A stretch of 64,000 bases of DNA from JACVSF01 sp036702855 (GCA_036702855.1 DATNQF010000112.1:1-64000); one strand, 5' to 3'; shown: positions 53,124 to 62,172, counted from the stretch's first letter. The notes: a model not told the origin generated them from the letters alone. Translations and numbers: made by a program.

Positions 53124-54590
53124 ATGCTTGAGATATCATCAACAAAGTCGGCACAGAGGCTGTTTGCAGACTTGGTTTACTCACCTATTCGAGCACAACC
53201 CCCGCTAGAGTTTATTCCGCCCTCTCTGGATTTAAAGGTGCTTACTTTAGCACAGTGGGGCTTGCCATTGTGGATGAATTGGCATGAACGGCTAGTTCAG
53301 GTCGAGGCAGATCACGTAGAGCAATTGGCTAGGCTCTACCAATCGTTTCAACAAGGAAGAACGCGCTTCCTTCTGGCTTTCCGTCATCCTAGCCCTGAAG
53401 ACTCCTACGCCTTGGCTCACTTGATTTGGAAAGAAGTGCCTAGAACTGCGAAGGCCCTAGGAATTCGTTTGTCTTCTCCGGTTCATGCCCACTTTATTTA
53501 TGATCGCGGAATTCCCCTTTGGGCGGGAGACGGGGTAGGCTGGCTCTACTCAAAACTGGGGGGGACACCCATTCAGCGAGGCAAGGTTGATCGTCAAGGC
53601 TTGCGCTCGGCCCGGGAACTGTTTGCTATGGGGAAATTTCCGATTGCGGCTGCCCCCGAAGGGGCAAACAACGGTCACACCGAAATAGTCAGTCCCCTTG
53701 AACCGGGAATTGCCCAAATGGGGTTTTGGTGTGTTGAGGATCTTTTCAAAGCTCAGCGCTCAGAACAGGTCTTTTTAGTGCCGTTAGGAATTCGCTATCG
53801 CTATCTAAGCCCACCCTGGCAGGCATTAGAGACCCTTTTAACTGACTTAGAACAAGACTGTGGGTTGAGATCCTCACCTGTCACAGGTGCATCTTTGGCC
53901 TTTTCTACCATCAGAGATGGAGCTTTGTCGGCATCGCCGATAGAGCGGCTGTACCCTCGGCTTTACCGCTTAGGAGAGACGCTGTTGGGGCAGATGGAAG
54001 TTTACTACCATGATTTTTATGGCCGTTCCTTTCGAATGGCAAGTGAAGGATCTGAGTCCTCTGGAGATGCCCAATCTACTTTAGCGGTGCGGCTGCAGAC
54101 CCTCCTAGATGCAGCGCTTCAGGTTGCAGAGTCCTACTTCCAATTACCTGGAAAAGGAACGGTGATTGAGCGTTGTCGTCGTATTGAGCAGGCCGGATGG
54201 GATCGCATTTACCGCGAGGAACTGGGGGCAAAGCAGTCTTTTTCGGCAGTGGAGCGGGGACTCGCGGATCGAATTGCTGAAGAAGCGAGCTTACGAATGT
54301 GGCATATGCGGCTAGTTGAGGGATTTGTTGCTGTTACAGGCAACTATGTTCGGGAAAAAGCCACTGCAGAACGTTTTGCTGAAACGCTTCTTCTTTTGCG
54401 AGATACAGTAATGCTCATTCAGGGCAAGAACCCCTTTCCTAGACCTAAGTTGGGGGATCAGGCGGTGGTACTGACAGTGGGTGAACCCATTTCGGTTAGC
54501 GATCGCTGGGCGGACTACACTGCCAGTCGCCGTCGTGCCGTCGCTGATTTGACTCAGAATTTGCAGACTGCCCTAGAGGCTTTAATTTAG
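53124..54590 (+). CDS. glycerol/phospholipid acyltransferase (PlsC-like domain)
   Basis: A 488-residue protein with the acyltransferase motif FRHPSPEDSYA (HX4D) near residue 90 and PEGANNGHTEIVSPLEPGIA as the PEG-type motif III. The C-terminal half is helical and less conserved. The enzyme is predicted to transfer a fatty acyl group to a glycerol-phosphate or lysolipid. It is longer than classical PlsC (about 240 aa), so it is a cyanobacterial variant with an added domain. It stands alone on its strand, convergent with the DUF1802 gene. Confidence 0.85.
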   Translation: MLEISSTKSAQRLFADLVYSPIRAQPPLEFIPPSLDLKVLTLAQWGLPLWMNWHERLVQVEADHVEQLARLYQSFQQGRTRFLLAFRHPSPEDSYALAHLIWKEVPRTAKALGIRLSSPVHAHFIYDRGIPLWAGDGVGWLYSKLGGTPIQRGKVDRQGLRSARELFAMGKFPIAAAPEGANNGHTEIVSPLEPGIAQMGFWCVEDLFKAQRSEQVFLVPLGIRYRYLSPPWQALETLLTDLEQDCGLRSSPVTGASLAFSTIRDGALSASPIERLYPRLYRLGETLLGQMEVYYHDFYGRSFRMASEGSESSGDAQSTLAVRLQTLLDAALQVAESYFQLPGKGTVIERCRRIEQAGWDRIYREELGAKQSFSAVERGLADRIAEEASLRMWHMRLVEGFVAVTGNYVREKATAERFAETLLLLRDTVMLIQGKNPFPRPKLGDQAVVLTVGEPISVSDRWADYTASRRRAVADLTQNLQTALEALI

Positions 54591-54603
54591 GGTTTATACC
54601 GTT

Positions 54604-55203
54604 TTAGAGTGGCTTATTAGACTCTGTTGCTATATTCGGCGTATCTAGCATGGCTAGAGTTTGCTGTACCTGGGATTGGTACGCGGCATCTGTTAAAACA
54701 GCCTTGCTTCCCTCTAGCGAAACGGACTCGGCTAGCGTAATCCAAGAACGACAACCGCCGTATTCAGGGCGGTAAGGTAAGGAAATCGGGTTGGGGAGAC
54801 GGTGCGATCGCAATAGCAACAAATTGAGCGCACTGTTCGGTTTCCAAGCCCACCGTTCCCGCACAAACTGCTCATTCCAAATGTGAAAAGGCTCCAAGGC
54901 AAAGACAGGAGCGTCCTGTTCCAATGAAATGACATGGGTGATCTCCGCCCACCCTTTGACTTCAATAGATTCCTGGTGATACCCCGATTCGATGGGCAAA
55001 ACCGCCTGCTGGTAAGGGGGTTTAACCCGTTCACGCTGCTGATGCTCGTAGGTCGGAAAGAGTAAGACTCGATCAGCCTTTACCGCAAATCGGCCTTTCT
55101 CTTCCCGAATACCCCCTTTACGTAGCAGGAGAATTTGATCGCCCCTCAGGAGCGCTTCTACGGCAATGGCCCATTCCTTTAGGGCCTCAGATAGCGCTCC
55201 CAT
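54604..55203 (-). CDS. DUF1802 family protein
   Basis: A 199-residue protein starting MGALSEALKEWAIAVEALLRGDQILLLRKGGI, typical of DUF1802, which has an N-terminal region like a sensor or binding fold. Function is unknown. I use ATG 55203, which lies 8 bases after the metK stop on the same strand; the longer frame from 55284 would overlap metK. The tight spacing suggests co-transcription with metK. Confidence 0.82.
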   Translation of the reverse strand: MGALSEALKEWAIAVEALLRGDQILLLRKGGIREEKGRFAVKADRVLLFPTYEHQQRERVKPPYQQAVLPIESGYHQESIEVKGWAEITHVISLEQDAPVFALEPFHIWNEQFVRERWAWKPNSALNLLLLRSHRLPNPISLPYRPEYGGCRSWITLAESVSLEGSKAVLTDAAYQSQVQQTLAMLDTPNIATESNKPL

Positions 55204-55211
55204 GAGAACTT

Positions 55212-56477
55212 CTAGACTCCGGATACTGCCAGAAATGATTCTGCCGCCTGCTTCAGCAGAGCAGCCTTGTCCGTTTTCTCCCAAGGTAGATCCAGATCTG
55301 TCCGGCCAAAGTGTCCGTAGGCAGCAATCTCTTGATAGAAGCGACCATTGCGCTCACTGGGCAGACTCTGCAAATTAAAAGCAGCAATAATGCCCGCAGG
55401 CCGCAGTTCAAAATGGTCTGTAACTAACTCCAACAACCGCTCGTCGGGCAGAGTGCCGGTGCCAAAGGTCTCTACAAAGATGCTGACCGGACGGGCAACG
55501 CCAATCGCATAGCTCAGTTGAACTTCGCACTTTTCTGCCAGTCCTGCAGCCACAATGTTTTTAGCAACGTGGCGGCAGGCATAAGCCGCACTGCGGTCCA
55601 CCTTTGTGGGATCTTTACCAGAAAATGCGCCGCCCCCATGGCGAGAGTATCCACCGTAGGTATCGACAATAATCTTCCGCCCAGTTAAGCCTGAATCTCC
55701 TTGGGGCCCCCCAATGACAAACTTACCGGTTGGATTGACTAGAAAACGAGTCTCACTATCGGGTTTAACAGATAGATCGTCAAAAACGGGAAGTACGACA
55801 TGTTGCCAAAGGTCATCCTTAATCTTGGCCTGCACCTCTGCTTCATCTGTAAGGTCGCCGATTGTTGCCGTATGCTGGGTTGAAACCAGAATCGTGTCAA
55901 TGCCGACGGGTTTGCCTCCCTCATAGGCCACTGTTACCTGAGTTTTGCCGTCTGGCCTCAAGTAAGACAACTGACCTGTTTTACGAACGCTTGCTAGTCG
56001 CCGGGAGATGCGGTGAGCCAAACTGATGGGCATCGGCATCAGTTCTGGAGTTTCGTTACAGGCAAACCCAAACATAATTCCTTGGTCGCCTGCCCCAATC
56101 GCATCCAGCGCTTCCTCACTGGATTCCTCTCGGGTTTCCTGAGCGTGATCAACCCCCTGAGCAATATCCTGAGACTGCTCGTCTAGGGTAATCATGACAG
56201 CACAACTGTCGGAGGAAAAGCCGTTATTAGTGGGATCAATATAGCCAATTTCAGCAATCTTTCGCCGGATCAGCGCTGTGAAATTGACGTGAGCGCGAGT
56301 TGAGATTTCCCCCGTAACCAAAACTAACCCGGTGTTCACCACCACTTCTGCGGCGACCCGGCTTTTAGGATCCTCCGCTAAGAGAGCATCTAGAATCGTG
56401 TCAGAAATTTGGTCACAGATTTTGTCGGGGTGACCTTCTGTAACCGATTCCGAGGTAAACAAAAAGCGACTAGACAA
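55212..56477 (-). CDS. metK: S-adenosylmethionine synthetase
   Basis: MetK makes S-adenosylmethionine from methionine and ATP. The signatures are GHPDKICDQ near residue 15, GAGDQGIMFG and GGGAFSGKDPTKVDRS. The protein is 421 aa, of normal length with a short insertion or two. It starts at TTG 56477 with AGAGGA 8 bases upstream, which fits the family start. The region upstream has a CTCAGGA/TCCTGAG inverted repeat. DUF1802 follows at 8 bases. Confidence 0.96.
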   Translation of the reverse strand: MSSRFLFTSESVTEGHPDKICDQISDTILDALLAEDPKSRVAAEVVVNTGLVLVTGEISTRAHVNFTALIRRKIAEIGYIDPTNNGFSSDSCAVMITLDEQSQDIAQGVDHAQETREESSEEALDAIGAGDQGIMFGFACNETPELMPMPISLAHRISRRLASVRKTGQLSYLRPDGKTQVTVAYEGGKPVGIDTILVSTQHTATIGDLTDEAEVQAKIKDDLWQHVVLPVFDDLSVKPDSETRFLVNPTGKFVIGGPQGDSGLTGRKIIVDTYGGYSRHGGGAFSGKDPTKVDRSAAYACRHVAKNIVAAGLAEKCEVQLSYAIGVARPVSIFVETFGTGTLPDERLLELVTDHFELRPAGIIAAFNLQSLPSERNGRFYQEIAAYGHFGRTDLDLPWEKTDKAALLKQAAESFLAVSGV

Positions 56478-56567
56478 TTGGCCAATCCTCTTAACTACAA
56501 GATTTGCAAGCGTACCAACATGAATACCAGCAATTCAACTCAAGCCAGCTTCGGTAGTAGGGAGAAT

Positions 56568-56603
56568 CTCAGGAGATATGCCGATTAAACATCTTTTCCT
56601 GAG
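56568..56603 (-). promoter_or_regulatory. inverted repeat in the metK leader
   Basis: CTCAGGA and TCCTGAG are separated by 22 bases, about 90 bases upstream of the TTG start. I do not recognise any known SAM-riboswitch consensus here. It may be an operator or a weak leader hairpin. Confidence 0.35.
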
Positions 56604-56637
56604 CCCTGGCAACTTTTAAAGAGACTACCTTAAAAGT

Positions 56638-57405
56638 TCAAGCTTTAATTATTCCCTTAATAACAGGATTCAGGCTCAGTTCCAAATCTGACCAACTATT
56701 AATAACAGCATCGGACTGGAGAGAAATCTCAGATCCTAGCCAATTTACATAAATAAAGCCTGCTAGTCCTGCCTGACGTGCTGCTTGTAAGTCTAAGATA
56801 CTGTCTCCTAAAAACAAGGTTGCTTGTGGAGAAACTTTTAGTGCCTCACAAGTCCGCAGAACAAGCTCAGGATTGGGCTTTGCAAGGTTTGCTTGATCGG
56901 TTCCCTGTGCGTGATCAACATAGGGGGCAAGTTTGTAAAACTTCAAAAAGTCGTTAACGTTCTCAGTGGTATCTGAGGAAAAAATTCCAACTTTAATCCC
57001 ATTGCTGGAGAGATGAGCTAACAGGGTTTCGGTTCCTGGATAAGGAGGTGTAAGTTTAGCCTTACGGTGAGCCGATTGCTCTGCTTCCTGAAAAGATTGC
57101 CTAACTACATCAAGAGCCTCAGCCCAATCTCGTCCTGTTTCGGCAACATAGGCAGCGGCAGCAATTTCGTTTTCGTAGCGTGTTCCAACTGCCATCAATC
57201 CTTGTGGATTCAAGACGGTGCCCTCAACCCCAAAAGCCATAAGGAGCGGTTCTTGAACTCCCGGTATCCGAGCGTCGATTAAACGCGATCGCATTTGAGC
57301 CAGCGTTCTTAAAAAATCATGGGAATCAGCCAAAGTCCCATCTTTATCGAAGATGACGGCTTCAATATTTTGAAATTGAGCACCGGGACAGCGAATGACT
57401 GCCAT
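56638..57405 (-). CDS. HAD-superfamily phosphatase (PGP-like)
   Basis: A 255-residue haloacid dehalogenase with motif I IFDKDGTLADS near residue 20, motif II FSSDTT and the C-terminal ATLFLGDSILDLQAARQAG (motif IV region). It has an alpha-helical cap of the C1 type, as in phosphoglycolate phosphatases. The substrate is not known. ATG 57405 has AGGA about 8 bases upstream; a start at 57441 would overlap the terminator of rpsA. It lies between rpsA and metK. Confidence 0.87.
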   Translation of the reverse strand: MAVIRCPGAQFQNIEAVIFDKDGTLADSHDFLRTLAQMRSRLIDARIPGVQEPLLMAFGVEGTVLNPQGLMAVGTRYENEIAAAAYVAETGRDWAEALDVVRQSFQEAEQSAHRKAKLTPPYPGTETLLAHLSSNGIKVGIFSSDTTENVNDFLKFYKLAPYVDHAQGTDQANLAKPNPELVLRTCEALKVSPQATLFLGDSILDLQAARQAGLAGFIYVNWLGSEISLQSDAVINSWSDLELSLNPVIKGIIKA

Positions 57406-57446
57406 GACAAAATCCTGCCTGAAGCAAAGGGTCCTTTTCATGTAAA

Positions 57447-57473
57447 AAGCAGGGGGAACGTTTCCCCCTGCTT
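57447..57473 (-). terminator. rho-independent terminator of rpsA
   Basis: A perfect 12-bp stem (AAGCAGGGGGAA / TTCCCCCTGCTT) with a 3-base loop runs into TTTTTAC on the minus strand. Confidence 0.9.
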
Positions 57474-57509
57474 CACTGGTTTTCAGCTGGGACTTAAGCC
57501 GTTTGCCAA

Positions 57510-58490
57510 TTAGTCAATTGCCAGAACGACTTCATCTTCATAAGCATCAACGCCGACATCACCGTCGTCATCAGCCGCTTGTTCTCCCATCTGCTTTTGA
57601 AGCTGTTGCTCACGGTACTTAGCAGCCATCTCCTCAGCTTTTTCATAAACCAGGTCAGGATTTTTAACCATATCACCTGGTTCTGGCTCAAGCTGCTTGG
57701 TGGAGAGGGAAATCCGGCCCCGCTCTGCATCAAGGTCAATAATCATAACCTTGATGTCGTCATTGACGTTGAAAACGCTGTGGGGCGTGTCAATGTGATC
57801 GTGAGAGATCTCAGAGATGTGAAGCAGACCACTAACACCGCCGATGTCAATGAAGGCACCGTAAGGCTTAAGTCCGCGCACAGTACCTAGCACCACTTCG
57901 CCAACTTGCAGGCCATTCATCTTACGCTCAACCAGTGCCCGACGATGGCTGAGAACGAGGCGGTTGCGCTCTTCGTCTACTTCCAAAAACTTCAGGGGTA
58001 GATCTTCACCTACCAGGTCTTCCTTAGGCTTACGGGTGCTGATGTGAGAACCTGGGATAAAGCCCCGCAGTCCCTCAATTCGAACTAGAGCACCACCTCG
58101 GTTAGTCGCAAATACGCCAGAGCGAACGGTGGCATCTTCCTTCTGCAACTGACGAACCCGTTCCCAAGCCCGCATGTACTCAATCCGACGAATGGAAAGG
58201 GTCAGCTGGCCGTCTTCATTTTCATCGGTCAGGATGAAGAATTCGCGGGTTTCGTTAGGACGCAGCACTTCTTCAGGATCGTCAACCCGGTTGATAGACA
58301 TTTCCTGAATGGGCAGGTAGGCAGCCGTTTTAGCACCTATGTCAATCAGGGCACCTCTGGGTTCGATACTGAAGACTGTCCCAGAGACGGTATCTCCGGG
58401 ATTGAAGTGATAGTCGTACTTATCCAGCAGTGCTGCAAAGTCGTCGTGGTTAAAGCCGATGTCGATATCCTTTACTTCCTGATTGACCAT
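57510..58490 (-). CDS. rpsA: 30S ribosomal protein S1
   Basis: This is a 326-residue S1 protein with three S1 RNA-binding domains (GDTVSGTVFSIEPRGALIDIG, ATVRSGVFATNRGGALVRIEG, GEVVLGTVRGLKPYGAFIDIGG), the short cyanobacterial and chloroplast form. It binds mRNA at the small ribosomal subunit. An acidic tail ends the protein. The gene has a 256-bp upstream gap, suggesting a long leader that could serve feedback control. The order psbB, psbT, nrdR, rpsA is known from other cyanobacteria. Confidence 0.95.
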   Translation of the reverse strand: MVNQEVKDIDIGFNHDDFAALLDKYDYHFNPGDTVSGTVFSIEPRGALIDIGAKTAAYLPIQEMSINRVDDPEEVLRPNETREFFILTDENEDGQLTLSIRRIEYMRAWERVRQLQKEDATVRSGVFATNRGGALVRIEGLRGFIPGSHISTRKPKEDLVGEDLPLKFLEVDEERNRLVLSHRRALVERKMNGLQVGEVVLGTVRGLKPYGAFIDIGGVSGLLHISEISHDHIDTPHSVFNVNDDIKVMIIDLDAERGRISLSTKQLEPEPGDMVKNPDLVYEKAEEMAAKYREQQLQKQMGEQAADDDGDVGVDAYEDEVVLAID

Positions 58491-58746
58491 GCTAGTGTTT
58501 TCCTAAGTCTATCTCCGTAATGCTGCTTGGTTATGGCACATAGGCAATGCGAGTAAACATCATTGCTACGCGATTGTCGGCTCTACCTTGGCAGGGACAT
58601 CCGACATCAAGGCTCGCAGCGAGTCCACAAGAGTTTTAATTATAGCGGATGTTGAGGGACGGGTGCGATCGCATCTGCAATTAAATCTTGCAGATAAATT
58701 TTGAAGATGAATTTTGCACGCGCTGACTTGCTTTTAGGTCAGGCTC

Positions 58747-59271
58747 CTAAGACAAAGCTGTCACTACAATCGATGGAGGACCAGAGCCCACCCCAAGAGT
58801 ATTCTCTCCCTGGGTTGAGCTATTATCTTGCAGGTGATTTAGGGTGTCGGCAAAGTCCCGAATGCCCTGAAATTGACGGTAAACCGAGGCAAAGCGAACA
58901 TAGGCTACCTCATTAATGTGCTGAAGTCGATTTAAGACCAGTTCTCCAACCTCGACACTTTCCACCTCCCGGTGCGCCCGCTGATGAAGCTCCGCCTCAA
59001 TATCATCCACTAAGGATTCCATCACTTGAGAAGAAATGCCTGTTTTTTCACAGGCTCTTGCAACGCCGTGCAATACCTTGGAACGTTCAAAAAGTTCCCG
59101 ATCGCCACTACGTTTAATCACAGTGATCGGAACATACTCAATGCGTTCGTAAGTGGTAAAGCGCCGCTCGCAGCGCAAACACTCTCTTCGCCGCCGAATG
59201 CTGCGGCCCACTTCTGCTGACCGAGATTCTAAAACGCGGTTATTAGGATATTGGCAAAAGGGGCATTGCAT
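58747..59271 (-). CDS. nrdR: transcriptional repressor NrdR
   Basis: NrdR represses ribonucleotide reductase genes when dATP is high. The zinc ribbon CPFCQYPNNRVLESR to CLRCERRFTTYERIE lies at residues 3-45, followed by an ATP-cone domain (ITVIKRSGDRELFERSK to GVARACEKTG). The length of 174 aa is typical. A terminator separates it from psbT upstream. It lies 256 bases upstream of rpsA. Confidence 0.95.
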   Translation of the reverse strand: MQCPFCQYPNNRVLESRSAEVGRSIRRRRECLRCERRFTTYERIEYVPITVIKRSGDRELFERSKVLHGVARACEKTGISSQVMESLVDDIEAELHQRAHREVESVEVGELVLNRLQHINEVAYVRFASVYRQFQGIRDFADTLNHLQDNSSTQGENTLGVGSGPPSIVVTALS

Positions 59272-59392
59272 TGCGTGGCCTCCGAAGGAGGGAAATCAGT
59301 AGATAGAAGACTCTAAGTTGTCCTTTTGTAACACAAGATTCTTTCTGGCGGAAATAATTGCGCTAGCACAAGCAGGACATCTTCATAAAAAT

Positions 59393-59435
59393 AGAGGCAG
59401 ATTCGCTCTTTTTCAAGAGAATCTCGCCTCTATCT
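59393..59435 (-). terminator. rho-independent terminator of the psbB-psbT unit
   Basis: ATAGAGGC and GCCTCTAT form the base of a long stem that continues inward through GATT/AATC and CTCTT/AAGAG. On the minus strand it runs into TTTTTATG. It ends transcription about 70 bases past psbT. Confidence 0.85.
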
Positions 59436-59502
59436 TAAAAATGATTTGAGAACATAGCCTCAATATCTGGCTATTTTTCTCCAAAAAACTTGAGAAAGAA
59501 CC

Positions 59503-59601
59503 TTAGTCTTTAGAAATCCGAGGGGGCTCACGAAAAGCAATAGCAAAAAAGAGAGTCCCAATGATGCAGGCAAAAATGAAGATGTAAGCGACGCTTTCCA
59601 T
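59503..59601 (-). CDS. psbT: photosystem II protein T
   Basis: PsbT is a one-helix subunit at the photosystem II dimer interface. The 32-residue protein starts MESVAYIFIFACIIGTLFF and ends REPPRISKD, matching known PsbT proteins. It lies 126 bases downstream of psbB on the same strand. Confidence 0.95.
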   Translation of the reverse strand: MESVAYIFIFACIIGTLFFAIAFREPPRISKD

Positions 59602-59658
59602 ATCAGTGATACTTCCTACTCAATCAACCTAGATTCAGTCTACAAGGATTTAACAGTA

Positions 59659-59705
59659 AAGTGCTCAGCGAGTTGGGTAAGCTTACCGTTCATCGCCGAG
59701 CACTT
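59659..59705 (-). promoter_or_regulatory. large hairpin between psbB and psbT
   Basis: On the minus strand a 13-base arm pairs fully with its partner (one G-U), and the same positions on the plus strand have a mismatch. Inside lies the palindrome GGTAAGCTTACC. This is an RNA structure of the psbB-psbT transcript, probably a processing, stabilising or partial termination element. Confidence 0.7.
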
Positions 59706-59727
59706 CATCAGATTCAATCCTTAGAAA

Positions 59728-61254
59728 TTAAGCCTCTTTACGAGTGCTGGTGTCACCCACTTTCGCGAAGAAGCCCCATTCCACCTGCTCCGGAGAGAGG
59801 TCGGGGTCGATACCTGCAAACACGTCCCGGAACAGGGTCCGAGAACCATGCCAGATGTGACCAAAGAAGAACAGTAAAGCAAAAACAGCGTGGGCATAGG
59901 TGAACCAACCGCGAGGACTGGTGCGGAATACCCCGTCAGATCCTAAGGTTTCCCGGTCGAAGTCAAATGGCTCGCCCAATTGAGCTTTACGAGCAATCCG
60001 CTTCACTTGAGCGGGATCAGTCAAAGTCTGACCGTCTAATTCACCACCATAGAAGGTAACGGTTACCCCAGTCTGCTCAAAGCTGTACTTTGATTCAGCC
60101 CGACGGAAGGGAATATCAGCGCGAACGACTCCTTCCTTATCGACCAACACTACGGGGAAGGTTTCAAAGAAGTTGGGCAGACGACGCACTGTCAGAACTC
60201 GGCCTTCCTTATCCTTGAACTCGGGGTGTCCTAGCCAAGATTGAGCCAAGCCATCGCCCTGGTTCATAGGACCTACGCGGAACAGACCTCCCTTAGCAGG
60301 GCTGTTGCCAACATAGTCGTAGAAAGCAAGCTTTTCAGGGATGGTGCTGTAAGCTTCGACCTTAGATGCTCCGTCAGCAATCTCAGCTTGAACCCGCCGC
60401 TCAATTTCTTGTTGGAAGTAGCCGCTGTCCCACTGATAGCGGGTAGGGCCAAACAACTCAATAGGGGTTGCGGCGTTGCCGTACCACATGGTGCCGGCAA
60501 CAACAAAGGCTGCAAAGAAGACCGCTGCAATACTGCTAGACAGTACGGTTTCGATGTTACCCATTCGCAGCGCCTTGTAGAGCCGCTGGGGTGGCCGCAC
60601 GGTCAGGTGGAACAAACCAGCAATGATCCCGACAATACCAGCAGCAATGTGGTGAGCCACGATGCCGCCTGGATTGAAGGGGTTAAAGCCAGCAGAACCC
60701 CACTCCGGGGCAACAGCCTGAACGTGACCTGTCAGACCGTAGGGGTCAGAAACCCACATCCCAGGTCCCCAGAGGCCAGTCAGGTGAAACGCACCAAAGC
60801 CGAAGCAAAGTAGACCAGACAAAAACAGGTGAATGCCAAACATCTTGGGCAGGTCGAGAGCAGGCTCGCCTGTCCGAGGATCCCGGAACAGTTCAAGATC
60901 CCAGAAAACCCAGTGCCAGCAGGCAGCAAGGAACAGTAGACCAGACAGCACGATGTGAGCTGCGGCTACACCCTCAAAGGACCAGAAGCCGACGTTAGCA
61001 GCGGATTCGCCAGTAACGCTCCAGCCGCCCCAAGATTGGGTTACCCCTAAACGTGACATAAATGGCAGGACGTACATGCCTTGCCGCCACATGGGATTCA
61101 ATACAGGATCGCTCGGATCAAATGTGGCCAACTCGAATAGCGCCATAGAGCCAGCCCAGCCAGCCACCAGGGCGGTGTGCATCAGGTGCACAGCAATCAG
61201 ACGGCCTGGATCATTCAGGACGACTGTGTGTACGCGGTACCAGGGTAGTCCCAT
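59728..61254 (-). CDS. psbB: photosystem II CP47 core antenna protein
   Basis: CP47 is a chlorophyll-binding core antenna of photosystem II in the thylakoid membrane. The 508-residue protein starts MGLPWYRVHTVVLNDPGRL and has six transmembrane helices with conserved histidine pairs, such as HLMHTALVAGWAGSMAL and VAHHIAAGIVGI. The large lumenal loop lies between helices five and six. psbT follows. The gene is divergent to a ferredoxin gene across a 367-bp region. Confidence 0.98.
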   Translation of the reverse strand: MGLPWYRVHTVVLNDPGRLIAVHLMHTALVAGWAGSMALFELATFDPSDPVLNPMWRQGMYVLPFMSRLGVTQSWGGWSVTGESAANVGFWSFEGVAAAHIVLSGLLFLAACWHWVFWDLELFRDPRTGEPALDLPKMFGIHLFLSGLLCFGFGAFHLTGLWGPGMWVSDPYGLTGHVQAVAPEWGSAGFNPFNPGGIVAHHIAAGIVGIIAGLFHLTVRPPQRLYKALRMGNIETVLSSSIAAVFFAAFVVAGTMWYGNAATPIELFGPTRYQWDSGYFQQEIERRVQAEIADGASKVEAYSTIPEKLAFYDYVGNSPAKGGLFRVGPMNQGDGLAQSWLGHPEFKDKEGRVLTVRRLPNFFETFPVVLVDKEGVVRADIPFRRAESKYSFEQTGVTVTFYGGELDGQTLTDPAQVKRIARKAQLGEPFDFDRETLGSDGVFRTSPRGWFTYAHAVFALLFFFGHIWHGSRTLFRDVFAGIDPDLSPEQVEWGFFAKVGDTSTRKEA

Positions 61255-61621
61255 CGACTACGCTCCTCCTCTTGATTTCAACAAAGGTTCTCAAGAACTT
61301 ATGTATGGGTGCCAGATACTGATAAGCCTATCAGACTCCGAACCCCTGCGATCCCCGTAATCCGCCCCTTTCTCATGTTGGAGTTAGGCAGTGGGTCACC
61401 TCGAAAGATAACTCGGATCACGCGGGGGCAGTTTTGACAGCCGAAGTGTAAAAATGAAAGTGTTTAAAGAAGTGTAACCAGTGCAAATACTCCATGCAAG
61501 CGCTTTGGGGTCTTGTGGTAATGGCTGACTTCGGCTGTCAGAGTCAGATTTTAGAGCTAATCCTTGCGTTTTCAAAGAAGTTTGGCAGTTGCCGAGACGC
61601 TCACTAAGGAGAATACATTGA
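61255..61621. other. divergent psbB / ferredoxin promoter region with long inverted repeat
   Basis: This 367-bp region drives psbB leftward and the ferredoxin gene rightward. It holds a perfect 13-bp inverted repeat with distant arms: TGACAGCCGAAGT (61435-61447) and ACTTCGGCTGTCA (61528-61540), about 80 bases apart. Between them are two direct copies of GAAGTGTAA (about 61443 and 61469). This could be paired operator sites or a long-range stem. No gene is visible. Confidence 0.7.
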
Positions 61622-61960
61622 ATGGCTAATGTGAAGTTTCTTAAAGAAAATCAGGAAGCTGTGGTTGCAGATGGGGCCAACTTAAGATTGAAAGCTCTAG
61701 AAAACCGCGTTGATCTCTACACCTTCACGGGCAAGATGATGAACTGTGGTGGGTATGGGCAGTGTGGTACCTGCGTTGTCCAGATTACTGAGGGGATAGA
61801 GAATGTCTCTCCACGAACGGCTGTTGAGGAACGCAAGCTTAAAAAGTGGCCTGCTAACTGCCGATTAGCTTGTCAGGCTACGGTTCATGGACCTGTGACG
61901 GTGGTCACGAAACCCGATCGTTCTAAGAAGGGCCAAGCTGCACCCGCACCCTCTGCTTAA
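61622..61960 (+). CDS. [2Fe-2S] ferredoxin with C-x5-C-x2-C spacing
   Basis: A 112-residue soluble ferredoxin. The cluster ligands are Cys42, Cys48, Cys51 and Cys84 in MNCGGYGQCGTCVV and RLACQATV. The C-x5-C-x2-C spacing is that of adrenodoxin-like ferredoxins, not the C-x4-C of the photosynthetic PetF. It is therefore not the main photosystem I acceptor. A basic, Ala/Pro-rich tail ends the protein. Its partner is unknown. psbM follows in the same direction after about 100 bases. Confidence 0.92.
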   Translation: MANVKFLKENQEAVVADGANLRLKALENRVDLYTFTGKMMNCGGYGQCGTCVVQITEGIENVSPRTAVEERKLKKWPANCRLACQATVHGPVTVVTKPDRSKKGQAAPAPSA

Positions 61961-62061
61961 GAAGTAGGGTCTTGCCCAAAACCTACTTCCGTACTCAGGG
62001 GAGTGATATTCTAAGGATCGAAACTTGACGTTCATCTGGTTGAGAGTAGAGGCGGTCTCCG

Positions 62062-62172
62062 ATGGAAGTTAATAAGCTTGGCTTTGTCGCTAGTATTCTG
62101 TTTGTCCTAGTGCCCACGGTCTTCTTGCTGATTCTGTATATTCAGACCTCTAGTAAGCAGACCAATTCTTAG
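62062..62172 (+). CDS. psbM: photosystem II protein M
   Basis: PsbM is a one-helix subunit at the photosystem II dimer interface. The 36-residue protein starts MEVNKLGFVASILFVLVPT and continues FLLILYIQT, matching known PsbM. AGAGG lies upstream of the ATG. It is followed by a strong terminator, closing the ferredoxin-psbM stretch. Confidence 0.95.
   Translation: MEVNKLGFVASILFVLVPTVFLLILYIQTSSKQTNS

Noticed and set aside
56478..56637. SAM riboswitch before metK
   Set aside because: I find only a simple inverted repeat and none of the conserved SAM-I core bases.
61622..61960. Call of the ferredoxin as PetF
   Set aside because: The cysteine spacing is C-x5-C-x2-C, not the C-x4-C-x2-C of photosynthetic ferredoxin.
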